Source: Flammeovirga agarivorans (GTDB taxonomy: Bacteria > Bacteroidota > Bacteroidia > Cytophagales > Flammeovirgaceae). From it: a stretch of DNA of 64,000 bases. Under the pieces are notes generated by a model that saw nothing but the letters and a program-made list of their open reading frames with translations, made no database searches and was not told where the DNA came from. The stretch spans positions 1,003,449 through 1,067,448 of the forward strand of contig NZ_JABAIL010000002.1 in the NCBI RefSeq assembly GCF_012641475.1, read 5' to 3'. A program made the position numbers and the translations under genes. Of this stretch, positions 1-8,227 are shown piece by piece (within the stretch, counting starts at the first letter, position 1; each line of letters starts with the position of its first letter).

Positions 1-784
1 TTAATCTTTCTTTAATCCCCTCTTCCCAAGGAAAAACATCGTAGTAAGCATGGAAAAACGACTCATCAAAACCACCAAACATAGTTGTAAAAGCCAGTTC
101 TGATTCTCTATGGCCAAAATAAATAGCTGGATCAATTAAACAAGGCTCACCCTGGCTTCCTACCATTGTATTACCACTCCATAAATCTCCATGTAAAAAT
201 GAGGGTTGCTCAATTGGAAAATAACCTTTTAATTGATCACTTAAACGCTCTATTTTATCAATATAGCTTGATGATAAAAAACCATTTTTTATTCCTAAAT
301 GCACTTGTGGTAAAAGCCTTTCATGTATAAAAAAAGGAAGCCATTCTTTTGTTGTAGTATTGGATTGCGGTAACTTCCCAATATAATTGTCACTATCTAG
401 ACCAAACTCTACTGACGATACCTGATGCATCTCTGCCAACTTCTCACCTAAATCTTTCCAATAATTTTCTGTCGATCGCTTACTTTCAACATACTCTAAT
501 ATTAAGTAACTAAACCTCTCTTCTTCACCTAATGCTAGTACGTTAGGTACAGTAAATGATGAGTTTTTCTTCAACAACTCTAAACCTTTACGCTCAGCTT
601 CAAAAAATGAGAGTGGCATTTCATTATTATGCTTAATAAAAAATGACCCTTGATTGGTATCCAGTTTTATCGATTCATTAATACAACCACCAGTAATTGA
701 AGAAGTATCAGATAGCCTTACATCATTCCCAAAATGTTGGTTTAATATCTTTTGATAGAGGTCTGCTTTATTTATGGTGTTCAT
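1..784 (-). CDS. Fructosamine kinase family protein (3' end outside window)
   Basis: The reading frame starts at the ATG at 784 and runs off the left edge without a stop, giving about 261 residues of a family that is usually about 290 long. The aminoglycoside-phosphotransferase/kinase fold is recognisable from the Brenner-type catalytic motif HGDLWSGN, followed by the metal-binding IDPA and the family-typical GHRESELAFTTMFGGF stretch. Known members phosphorylate ketosamines (glycated lysines) and so help repair glycated protein; bacterial substrates are often ribulosamines. The visible C-terminus (PWEEGIKERL) matches the point just before the last helices of the family, so only about 25-30 residues are missing. 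The gene is divergent from the beta-barrel gene at 898, leaving a 113-base shared upstream region in which I see no clear promoter. Confidence 0.9.
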   Translation of the reverse strand, partial: MNTINKADLYQKILNQHFGNDVRLSDTSSITGGCINESIKLDTNQGSFFIKHNNEMPLSFFEAERKGLELLKKNSSFTVPNVLALGEEERFSYLILEYVESKRSTENYWKDLGEKLAEMHQVSSVEFGLDSDNYIGKLPQSNTTTKEWLPFFIHERLLPQVHLGIKNGFLSSSYIDKIERLSDQLKGYFPIEQPSFLHGDLWSGNTMVGSQGEPCLIDPAIYFGHRESELAFTTMFGGFDESFFHAYYDVFPWEEGIKERL

Positions 785-897
785 CTAAGATTCAGTAATA
801 ATTAGAGGTTCAAATCAGAATAATTTCTTTCGGTATTAACGAATATACTAATTAGATAACTATCTTTACTTGTTCATCAAATTTGATTTTTTAATTC

Positions 898-1629
898 ATG
901 CAATCCATATTCCGTAAGTTTCTTTTTACTTGTGGCTTGATTTTGATAAGTATCTCCACCATTTATGCTCAAAAAAATAAGTTAGATCCTCCTAGGATTG
1001 CTGCGGGCATAAAAGGAGGTTATTATTCATCTGCTGTTGCTTTTACAACTGCTCCTATTAGTCAGGCTCCTGTAGCTGCTCCAACATTTGGTGTTGTTTT
1101 TAAATACAATGCTGAGAAGTTTTTTGGGTTACAGCTAGAAGCAACTTACAATAAAATTGGCTGGAAAGAATATAATCAAGAAAATCTGACGGAATTCGTA
1201 TATGATCGCTCAATGAATTATATATCCGTCCCAGCACTAACCAACATCTATATTGGAAAGAAGAACTTTCAATTTGTTATTCTATTAGGACCGCAATTCG
1301 ATTTTCTTGTAGGAGAACAAAAGGATGTGATTGGCGACTTGAACGATCAACGTTACGATTATTACGAAAGAGAAGCTAACCCTGCTGTCGTTTATTTAGC
1401 AGGTGGTGTTGGTTTTAATATTTTGACAAAATTTGGGCATTTTCAATTTGAAGGCAGATTTGCTGCAAGTATGACAGATGTTCTCAAAAATGCAGATAGA
1501 TCTTCTACAAATAGAACCACAGCAACTGTTGGTGGAGTAACGCTCTCCTATATTTTACCAATTAGTGGTTGGAAAGAAAAACCAAAAGAAGAACCAGCCT
1601 CAGATAGTGGTTGGGAAATAAGAGACTAA
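898..1629 (+). CDS. Outer-membrane beta-barrel protein (PorT-like), exported
   Basis: A 243-residue protein with an N-terminal signal peptide ending near IYAQ, then alternating hydrophobic/polar beta-strand segments typical of Bacteroidota 'outer membrane beta-barrel protein' families. The segments VFKYNAEKFFGLQLEATYN and LAGGVGFNILTKFGHFQFEGRF look like paired barrel strands. The family is thought to form small 8-10-stranded barrels in the outer membrane; specific roles are mostly unknown. The acidic, Lys-rich tail after about residue 225 lies outside the barrel. It is a single-gene unit ended by the hairpin at 1629-1666. A link to the PorT protein of the type IX system is possible but cannot be shown from sequence alone. 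Confidence 0.7.
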   Translation: MQSIFRKFLFTCGLILISISTIYAQKNKLDPPRIAAGIKGGYYSSAVAFTTAPISQAPVAAPTFGVVFKYNAEKFFGLQLEATYNKIGWKEYNQENLTEFVYDRSMNYISVPALTNIYIGKKNFQFVILLGPQFDFLVGEQKDVIGDLNDQRYDYYEREANPAVVYLAGGVGFNILTKFGHFQFEGRFAASMTDVLKNADRSSTNRTTATVGGVTLSYILPISGWKEKPKEEPASDSGWEIRD

Positions 1630-1666
1630 AAAAAATCCCTCATACTTTAATTTTGAGAGATTTTTT
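1629..1666. terminator. Bidirectional rho-independent terminator
   Basis: Inverted repeat AAAAAATC-c-CTCA / TGAG-a-GATTTTTT with a short AT loop, placed between two convergent genes (stops at 1629 and 1683). The A-tract and T-tract flanks allow it to work on both strands. Confidence 0.75.
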
Positions 1667-1682
1667 ATTGATAGTAAAAGTT

Positions 1683-3011
1683 TTAGATACTGTCTTTTTT
1701 AGTATCTAAGTAAGTAAGCGCATCATCTGCCGCAATCTTAAAATTCTTATCGAGTTTTGCACTTTTAAATGAGTTGATCGCTAAATCAACTTTCTCATTC
1801 TTCATTGCTGCAATTCCTAATGTAAAGTGATATTTTGCTTTCGTCTTTACATCCAACCCATTATAATTTACCAATTCGTTCAGTACATCAATTGATTCTT
1901 GTAGTTTATTCATTTTAAATAAAGCTACAGCCTTTGTGTACTTCACATTGTAATTGTATTCGTCTAAGATTAATGCTGAATCACAAGATTCAACAGATTC
2001 ATCATATAATTGTGATGATAATTGCCAGTTAGCAATATCTTCATAAATTTTTGATTTCCTATGCTTATCCTGAAGATTATCGATCATCATATATGCCTTA
2101 TCAATCTGTTCTGACTTATCTGATGTCACTTCAGCAATTCTTATTTGAAGTTCATGTGCTTTAACATTTGAATGATCTTGCTTCAATGCATCAAACAGTA
2201 AGTTTGTTGATTTATCAAAATCATATATTTGGTAGTAACACATTGCAATCCAATACTTATATTCTGGTGTAAGTTTAGCCACTAACTTTCGGTATGATCC
2301 ATAATTGGCTTTCTCTATCACAGAATTCAGCAATTGATATTCCTCCAAGTTGTAATAAGCATACCCAAGTTCATAATAGAATCTTGCTGTCTGACTATTA
2401 TTGTTAGGAGTGAAATTTAATGCCTGTTTAATGTCTTCAACCGCTTTTTCATATTCACCGTTCATATTATGAAGCTTACCTGAATAATATAATGCGATGT
2501 AATTATTATCAGATAAACTCAATACGTCGTTGATATGTGGACGAATCTTATCGTACTCTTCCTCCTTAAACAAAATCATAATGATTTGATTCTTGGAGTT
2601 AATACGCTGCGACTTATTACTATTTGATAAATGCTTATAAGCTTGATCATAATACTCAATAGCTTCATCATAATAATCTTTACGCATGTATAAACGAGCC
2701 AATTGATAATTCATAAATCCATTTTCAGGAAAGAATTCCAACGCTTGTTCAAACGTATTGATAGCATTATTAAACTGATTAACAGAAACTTGACACTTAG
2801 CTTTCATCAGATAATACTGTTCTTGCATTGAATCGTATTTGATGGCAAGAGTATATTCATCGATAGCTTCTATCAATTTGTTTCCTTTTCGTAAGTTTTC
2901 CGCCTCTACAAAATGCTCTAAAGCTTTACTTTCTTGTGAGAATGCAGCATTCAAAGTAAAAAAAGTTAGTGTAGAGGTAAGTAATATCTTATATAATAGT
3001 GTCCTAGTCAT
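1683..3011 (-). CDS. Exported tetratricopeptide-repeat protein
   Basis: From the ATG at 3011 the product is 442 residues and begins with a clean signal peptide (MTRTLLYKIL...LNAAFSQ). An upstream TTG at 3050 would add 13 residues before that signal and is less likely. The mature part is built of TPR-type helical pairs with motifs such as EAIDEYTLAIKYDSM, NAINTFEQALEFFPEN, EYEKAVEDIKQALNFTPNN and ESIDVLNELV, suggesting about ten repeats across the whole length. TPR solenoids serve as protein-protein scaffolds; a periplasmic location is inferred from the signal. No catalytic domain is visible, and neighbours (a beta-barrel protein and an FdtA-like cupin) do not suggest a partner. Confidence 0.8.
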   Translation of the reverse strand: MTRTLLYKILLTSTLTFFTLNAAFSQESKALEHFVEAENLRKGNKLIEAIDEYTLAIKYDSMQEQYYLMKAKCQVSVNQFNNAINTFEQALEFFPENGFMNYQLARLYMRKDYYDEAIEYYDQAYKHLSNSNKSQRINSKNQIIMILFKEEEYDKIRPHINDVLSLSDNNYIALYYSGKLHNMNGEYEKAVEDIKQALNFTPNNNSQTARFYYELGYAYYNLEEYQLLNSVIEKANYGSYRKLVAKLTPEYKYWIAMCYYQIYDFDKSTNLLFDALKQDHSNVKAHELQIRIAEVTSDKSEQIDKAYMMIDNLQDKHRKSKIYEDIANWQLSSQLYDESVESCDSALILDEYNYNVKYTKAVALFKMNKLQESIDVLNELVNYNGLDVKTKAKYHFTLGIAAMKNEKVDLAINSFKSAKLDKNFKIAADDALTYLDTKKDSI

Positions 3012-3194
3012 GGTATAATTAAAGAAAAGAACATGAATGTATAAGTTCAAATAAATTCATTTCATGTGTTACCGAAACTAATTATTGGTAGATAGCAATT
3101 TTCTACCGGAAAAAAACACCTAGCGATACAGCCCTAAGTGAAGTAGTATTAAGAAAATTTAAATAATAAAATCAAATTTTATTCCAAAATCCAA

Positions 3195-3647
3195 TTATTG
3201 ATCATAAAATTTCTCATCAGAATAGTCTCTTTGTAACCAATTGACCATATCCTTTTCATAATCTTCCGGATCGTAGTCAGTTGATGCCAAAGTTAATGTA
3301 ATTGCATCTTTGCTAAAATAAATAGTTCTCCATACTCTTGGTGGTAGATATAATGCTTGACATGGATTATCTAAGATAAACACCTGTCTCTTCATATCTT
3401 CCATAATTACCTCAATCTCAACAGAACCATTAATAGCAACAATTACTTCTTCTGTTTCTTTATGTGCATGGTTTCCTCTAACTGTATCTTTGTTAGCTCC
3501 ATGTGTCCAGAAAACTCTTTTAATAGCAAATGGTATTTGCTTATTTTCATTGACAGGAGTTAGAAAACCCATATTATATGACCCATGCTCTTCAAGTTCA
3601 ATCACCCTAGGCACAGTATTCATCATTCTTTTTTTCTTGAGAGTCAT
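3195..3647 (-). CDS. FdtA/QdtA-family cupin (dTDP-sugar 3,4-ketoisomerase-like)
   Basis: A 150-residue single-domain cupin. The signature RGNHAHKETEEV followed by a glycine-containing strand (NGSVEIEV), LYLPPRVWRTIYFS and the tail motif ASTDYDPEDYEKDM is that of the WxcM-like/FdtA family. Characterised members isomerise dTDP-4-keto-6-deoxyglucose to the 3-keto form on the way to 3-amino sugars of O-antigens or S-layers. The His pair in NHAHK corresponds to the catalytic region. The gene normally sits next to a PLP aminotransferase and an acetyltransferase, but none is present here, so the substrate is uncertain. The start could also be at one of the two Met codons 7-8 residues further on. Confidence 0.8.
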   Translation of the reverse strand: MTLKKKRMMNTVPRVIELEEHGSYNMGFLTPVNENKQIPFAIKRVFWTHGANKDTVRGNHAHKETEEVIVAINGSVEIEVIMEDMKRQVFILDNPCQALYLPPRVWRTIYFSKDAITLTLASTDYDPEDYEKDMVNWLQRDYSDEKFYDQ

Positions 3648-3667
3648 CGCACGTAATTACTAAAAAT

Positions 3668-3704
3668 TAAAAAAGTCTACACTGAGACCGATGTCCCAGT
3701 GTAA
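3668..3704 (-). terminator. Rho-independent terminator of the C1B peptidase gene
   Basis: On the minus strand TACACTG-g-GAC / GTC-t-CAGTGTA forms a stem with an ATCG loop, followed within three bases by a T-run. It lies just after the peptidase stop at 3723 and upstream of the cupin gene. Confidence 0.7.
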
Positions 3705-3722
3705 TTTAAGTAGCTATACAGA

Positions 3723-4835
3723 TTAAATTAATCCTATTTTCTTTTTGATGTCAGAAGGAATTGCATCTTTATGGACCATAACAGATACAGTTTTCATTTG
3801 AATATAACCTTCAGACATATATAAGTATCCACCAAAATCATTTGAGTTAGCCCCCCATGAATTTTTAGTGACATAATATTTTTTACCATCATTATCTTTT
3901 ACAATACCTACGATATGCATAAGATGATCATCAGTGGTAACGTAAGAATCAAAAGCTTCTTGTCTTAATTCTGAAGTTACTTTTATTTCTTTACCATTTT
4001 CTTCTTCAATGGTTGCTTTTCCCTGTTTGTGTGAAAAAGATTTCTCTGATACATCACCGTCCCAAGCTAAAGAATAACCTTTATCTAAAGCATTATCCAT
4101 AACTCTTTCCAGGTCTGCAAGTGGTAAGTTATAATATATACCATTTGACCAGTTATCAGGTATTTCTAAGACACATGGAGAATAATCGTCAAAATTAGTG
4201 AATGATGTTAACTCAATGTAATCGCTTGGATTGAAATCCATTTCATCAGCAAATTGCTGAGGTGTATACGATTTGCCATCTACCTCAAAAGATGTTGGTG
4301 TTGCTCCCATGTAGGCATCCAATACTGCTTCTAATGCATTTTTCCATTTTGGAGAAACTGTTTTTGAAGAAGCTAATGTCTTCAACATACTTTCCATTAC
4401 ACCAAAAAGTTCCTGATGATCATATCCACCTTTGCTTCCACCTTTTCCATCATAGACATTATTAGGAACAAAACCGTTCTCTTTAATAATGTTCATGACA
4501 TCATGAGCTAATCCTCCTTCGCCAAATTGAGTTTTCCCTTGACGACGAACATATTTATCTGCTTTAACAGGGTAAGTGTTTCTTACAAAGTACATTTCAG
4601 AAAGGTCGTATTCCCCCTTCCCTTTTCTCATTAATTCTGACTCAATGAATGACGTTGTTGAGAAACTCCAACATGTACCTGTTCTTCCTTGGCTTTTTAC
4701 AGGTGTGGTTTTGACTTGGTTAACTACTTTTAATTTAGTCCCATCTACCAAATTGTCTTGGGCTACTACTCCCAATGTTGATGCGCTGGCTAATAAAACT
4801 GAAGCAATTACGTTTTTGAACGAAAGAATCTTCAT
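3723..4835 (-). CDS. Secreted C1B cysteine peptidase (bleomycin hydrolase / aminopeptidase C type)
   Basis: A 370-residue papain-fold peptidase with a signal peptide (cut near VVAQ, residue 26). The catalytic Cys55 lies in QGRTGTCWSFS, the His at about 307 in HLMHIVGIV, and the Asn at about 325 in KNSWG, so the triad is intact; the Gln of the oxyanion hole is Gln49. The family (MEROPS C1B) comprises aminopeptidases that trim N-terminal residues, and cytoplasmic members are hexameric. Here the signal peptide places it in the periplasm or outside. The length is somewhat below the roughly 440 residues of the cytosolic PepC enzymes, as in other exported Bacteroidota members. It stands alone with its own terminator. 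Confidence 0.88.
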   Translation of the reverse strand: MKILSFKNVIASVLLASASTLGVVAQDNLVDGTKLKVVNQVKTTPVKSQGRTGTCWSFSTTSFIESELMRKGKGEYDLSEMYFVRNTYPVKADKYVRRQGKTQFGEGGLAHDVMNIIKENGFVPNNVYDGKGGSKGGYDHQELFGVMESMLKTLASSKTVSPKWKNALEAVLDAYMGATPTSFEVDGKSYTPQQFADEMDFNPSDYIELTSFTNFDDYSPCVLEIPDNWSNGIYYNLPLADLERVMDNALDKGYSLAWDGDVSEKSFSHKQGKATIEEENGKEIKVTSELRQEAFDSYVTTDDHLMHIVGIVKDNDGKKYYVTKNSWGANSNDFGGYLYMSEGYIQMKTVSVMVHKDAIPSDIKKKIGLI

Positions 4836-4932
4836 TTATTTATATTTTTCTATAAAATAATCACATTTAATGGATATAAGACTAAAAATACAAAAACGTT
4901 AGCTTAAATTCTAATCATTAACACAAAAAAAG

Positions 4933-5154
4933 TTAAGGCACTGGATCATACCCACTTCCTCCCCAAGGATGACAGCTTTTAATTCGCTTGATCGCTAACT
5001 TTCCTCCTTTAATTAAACCATGCTTTTTCAAAGCTTGTATTGTATACTCAGAACAAGTCGGAGTATATCTGCAAGAAGATGGAGTATAAGGAGAGATTAA
5101 TAATTGATAACCTCTCACTAAAATCACAAAAAACTGCGTTAAAACCTTTTTCAT
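4933..5154 (-). CDS. yidD: YidD, membrane protein insertion efficiency factor
   Basis: A 73-residue protein matching the YidD (Haemolysin-like, UPF0161) family along its length: a short amphipathic N-terminus ([16 protein letters not shown]), then [20 protein letters not shown] and the C-terminal motif [17 protein letters not shown]. The three conserved cysteines are present. Known YidD proteins lie on the inner face of the cytoplasmic membrane and assist YidC/Sec insertion. In many bacteria it sits beside rnpA-yidC; here it is separate, divergent from sucD. Confidence 0.95.
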   Translation of the reverse strand: MKKVLTQFFVILVRGYQLLISPYTPSSCRYTPTCSEYTIQALKKHGLIKGGKLAIKRIKSCHPWGGSGYDPVP

Positions 5155-5328
5155 ATTTGCTTATTCGGGTATAAGTTGTACTAAAAATCGTATTTTCGCA
5201 TATATAGCGACTATACAATGATAATTTCAAAGAAAAAGAATGATCTTTGTTCACTTTGACAATCTAATTGTATAAATTGCAACCGAAAAGGTAATATTAA
5301 TATTTACTAACAAATAACCAACACAACC

Positions 5329-6207
5329 ATGAGTGTATTGGTCAATAAAGACTCAAAAGTAATTGTTCAAGGATTTACTGGATCTGAGGGCAGTTTTCAT
5401 GCCGAGCAAATGATTGCTTACGGCACAAATGTAGTAGGTGGTGTAACTCCTGGTAAAGGAGGTCAAACTCACCTAGATCGTCCTGTATTCAATACTGTAT
5501 CTGATGCGGTAGAACAAGCAGGTGCCAATGTTTCTATCATTTTCGTTCCTCCTGCATTTGCTGCAGACGCGATTATGGAAGCTGCAGATGCTGGTATCAA
5601 AGTAATTATTGCAATTACTGAGGGTATCCCAGTTGCAGACATGGTTAAAGCGAAAAACTACCTAGCAGACAAAGACGTTACTCTTATCGGACCAAACTGT
5701 CCGGGTGTAATTACTCCAGGCGAAGCTAAAGTAGGAATTATGCCAGGTTTCATCTTCAAGCCAGGTAAAGTAGGTATCGTTTCTAAATCAGGAACTTTAA
5801 CTTATGAAGCTGCAGACCAAATCGTAAAAGCGGGTTACGGAATTTCAACAGCTATCGGTATTGGTGGTGATCCAATTATTGGAACATCTACTAAAGAAGC
5901 TGTTAAGTTACTAATGGCTGACCCTGACACTGATGCTATCGTAATGATTGGTGAAATTGGTGGTAACTATGAAGCTGAAGCTTCTAAGTGGATCCAAGAA
6001 CAAGGCAACCCTAAGCCGGTTGTAGGTTTCATCGCTGGTCAAACTGCACCAAAAGGTAGAAGAATGGGACATGCTGGAGCTATCGTTGGCGGCGCTGAGG
6101 ATACAGCTGAAGCAAAAATGCGTATCATGGAAGAATGTGGTATCGCTGTTTCTAAGTCTCCTGCTGATATCGGAGAAACACTTGCAAAATTATTAGTAGA
6201 AGCTTAA
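5329..6207 (+). CDS. sucD: Succinate-CoA ligase (ADP-forming) subunit alpha
   Basis: The 292-residue product matches SucD throughout. The Rossmann CoA-binding start is [16 protein letters not shown] with GGVTPGKGG after it, the CoA-ligase segment reads [20 protein letters not shown], and the phosphohistidine is His248 in GHAGAIVGG. It forms succinyl-CoA synthetase with SucC and makes ATP or GTP in the TCA cycle. sucC is not adjacent, which is common in Bacteroidota. The gene uses many C-ending codons (TTC, AAC, ATC), suggesting strong expression. It is monocistronic, ended by the strong hairpin at 6226-6262. Confidence 0.97.
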   Translation: MSVLVNKDSKVIVQGFTGSEGSFHAEQMIAYGTNVVGGVTPGKGGQTHLDRPVFNTVSDAVEQAGANVSIIFVPPAFAADAIMEAADAGIKVIIAITEGIPVADMVKAKNYLADKDVTLIGPNCPGVITPGEAKVGIMPGFIFKPGKVGIVSKSGTLTYEAADQIVKAGYGISTAIGIGGDPIIGTSTKEAVKLLMADPDTDAIVMIGEIGGNYEAEASKWIQEQGNPKPVVGFIAGQTAPKGRRMGHAGAIVGGAEDTAEAKMRIMEECGIAVSKSPADIGETLAKLLVEA

Positions 6208-6225
6208 TTACTAGTTTCTGCACAT

Positions 6226-6262
6226 GAAAAAAGACCTTGATTTTTGAATCAAGGTCTTTTTT
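6226..6262. terminator. Strong bidirectional terminator after sucD
   Basis: AAAAAAGACCTTGATT pairs with AATCAAGGTCTTTTTT around a short loop. It separates convergent sucD (+) and the OmpA-family gene at 6288 (-) and can serve both. Confidence 0.9.
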
Positions 6263-6287
6263 ATTGAATTAAATATATTTTTTTGAT

Positions 6288-7013
6288 TTACCCTTTACTA
6301 AGAATAAACTCTATTCTTCTATTTTCTAAATGTTTTCCTGCTGAACACTTAATACCATTTCCACAATCATTAAGTAATTCTTCCTCACCAATTCCTTCAG
6401 CGTCTATTTTTGAAGCAGCTACTTTTTTGGACATCAAGACTTCTCTTAAATAATCTGCCCTCTTTTGTGTCATTTCTTTATTATAGATATCTGCACCTCT
6501 TGAATCAGAGTGTACTCGAATGGTCACCTTAACATCTGGATTTGTTCTTAATAAATCAGATAGGAAAGTGATTTGTTCTTCACCATTGATGACATTAAAA
6601 TGACTATTGATTTCGAACTCTAAGTTCGTCAATGTATAAAGTGTATTAAAATGTACTTCTTCGATAGCAAAAGACATTTCAATAATTTCTTCGTCTGTTA
6701 GACCTATAGTTGTCAGATTATGTTCTTCTTGATCAAAATACAATGGTTTTGTACCATATACTTTAAACTCTGCCTCTCCTTCTAGAGTAATCACAAACTG
6801 TCCATTTTGGTCGGTATAGATCGTAGTCTTGGCACCACTTTTGATATTTTGAATGCAAACCTTTACGCCCTCAATGGTATTCCCGTTGTCACTATCAACG
6901 TAAATTCCTTTGAGTGTAAATTCTTTGTTGGAAGCTTCAGTTAAGGCAAAAGATGATAGCAACGCAACACATAAAAGTAGGGCTCTTCTATAATAACAAT
7001 GAGAAAATCGCAT
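6288..7013 (-). CDS. OmpA-family protein with N-terminal carboxypeptidase-regulatory-like domain
   Basis: From the ATG at 7013 the product is 241 residues (an ATG at 7028 would add five). A signal peptide (to about LTEAS) is followed by a CarboxypepD_reg-like beta domain (LKGIYVDSDNGNTIEGVKV...TDQNGQFVITLEG). The C-terminal OmpA domain holds the peptidoglycan-binding motif HSDSRGADIYNKEMTQKRAD and ends HLENRRIEFIL. Two cysteines in LLNDCGNGIKC probably form a loop disulfide. OmpA domains bind diaminopimelate in peptidoglycan, so this should be a periplasmic wall-bound protein. The gene at 7206, divergently transcribed, is a paralogue with the same architecture. Confidence 0.87.
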   Translation of the reverse strand: MRFSHCYYRRALLLCVALLSSFALTEASNKEFTLKGIYVDSDNGNTIEGVKVCIQNIKSGAKTTIYTDQNGQFVITLEGEAEFKVYGTKPLYFDQEEHNLTTIGLTDEEIIEMSFAIEEVHFNTLYTLTNLEFEINSHFNVINGEEQITFLSDLLRTNPDVKVTIRVHSDSRGADIYNKEMTQKRADYLREVLMSKKVAASKIDAEGIGEEELLNDCGNGIKCSAGKHLENRRIEFILSKG

Positions 7014-7205
7014 AACAGAAAGTACCATTTTTTAGGTATAGGATAATTTTGAAGTCAAAGTCAAATATACAAACTTATAACGTATGTTAATATAATAAGT
7101 TGTGTAATATATAAAATTTTCTTACTCAAGTTATTACAATTCAGCCTTTTCTCAAATCTTCCAAAGACGGTAAAAAAGAAAGCTTAAATAAGTCAGACTC
7201 CATAA

Positions 7206-8204
7206 ATGATAATGTTTAACTCATATAAAATCCTATCTTTTTTTTGCTTTTTAGCCTTTGCTCTTACGTCAAATTCACTTTTTGGCAGTCAAAAAATCTC
7301 AATTATTGGTTCTGTTTATTCTGAAAAACACAAATCTATAAATGAAGCAGATGTGATTGTTTTTGTTGCAGATACATCGCAAAGAACCAATGGCCTAAAA
7401 GTCTATCAACGAAGTAAGTCTGATAAAAATGGTAAATTCAATCTAGAATTACCCCATCATCAGAAGTTTGTAATTTTATGTCAAAAAAATGGATGGGAAA
7501 CTACCAACGATGCTTTTAGTATCAATACGAATAATATTAGCCCACAACAAAAAATTAGTGTTCAGTTTATCATGAAGAAGAGTGATGGATATGCAAACAT
7601 CACTGGTAAGATTATAAACCCTCCTTCCAAACAAAATATAAAATGTACTCTTTTTGATGTAAGATTAAATCAATACTTCCAAATCGAATTATCAAACAAT
7701 AACGCTTTTGAGATTATTGTAGGGCATTATGGAATTTATCACATCATCCTAAAAAGTGAAGACGGTGAGTTACTTTTCCAAGAACGGATCAAAGTGGAGG
7801 CTACCAAGATAGATCATGATATTCAACTACCAACTTCACTCTTTACACAACTTAAAGAGTATCCTTTTGAAGTTAATACCGATAAGTTAACGGCATCATC
7901 AGAAACAGAATTAAGAGCAATAGCTAGTGAGATGAAGTCAAATATTTATTACCGACTGATCATCAACTGTCATACAGACTCTAGAGGAGATGACGATTTT
8001 AATTTAAAATTGTCAAAAAAACAGGCAAACTCTCTCAAAAACTGCTTAATTTCGTATGGGATAAAACCTCAGCGGATTATTGCAGATGGGTTTGGAGAAA
8101 ACCGCTTGCTAAATGGGTGCAAAAACAATGTAAAATGTTCAAATGCAAAGCACCTAGAAAACCGTAGAGTGGAATATATGTTTTCAATAAGTGATTTAGA
8201 ATAA
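7206..8204 (+). CDS. OmpA-family protein, paralogue of the divergent neighbour
   Basis: A 332-residue exported protein (signal peptide to about NSLFGS). It has a CarboxypepD_reg-like domain (IIGSVYSEKHKSINEADVIV...SDKNGKFNLELP), a second beta-rich segment with the same flavour around residues 130-200, and a C-terminal OmpA domain with CHTDSRGDDDFNLKLSKKQA and KHLENRRVEYMF. The Cys pair in LLNGCKNNVKC matches the one in the gene at 6288. It ends 23 bases before the PP2C/LysM-like gene on the same strand, so the two are probably cotranscribed; both have peptidoglycan-binding modules. Confidence 0.85.
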   Translation: MIMFNSYKILSFFCFLAFALTSNSLFGSQKISIIGSVYSEKHKSINEADVIVFVADTSQRTNGLKVYQRSKSDKNGKFNLELPHHQKFVILCQKNGWETTNDAFSINTNNISPQQKISVQFIMKKSDGYANITGKIINPPSKQNIKCTLFDVRLNQYFQIELSNNNAFEIIVGHYGIYHIILKSEDGELLFQERIKVEATKIDHDIQLPTSLFTQLKEYPFEVNTDKLTASSETELRAIASEMKSNIYYRLIINCHTDSRGDDDFNLKLSKKQANSLKNCLISYGIKPQRIIADGFGENRLLNGCKNNVKCSNAKHLENRRVEYMFSISDLE

Positions 8205-8227
8205 TTACTTATTTTTTCACATCAAGA

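Noticed and set aside
5048-5254. Open frame over yidD on the same strand
   Set aside because: It is in another frame of yidD, the protein has no recognisable features, and the yidD frame is a clear full-length match.
7062-7077. Two possible -7 boxes (TATATTTG, TAAGTTTG) on the minus strand upstream of the OmpA gene at 6288
   Set aside because: Neither has a TTTG element at 18-20 bases further upstream; in such AT-rich DNA single boxes are common.
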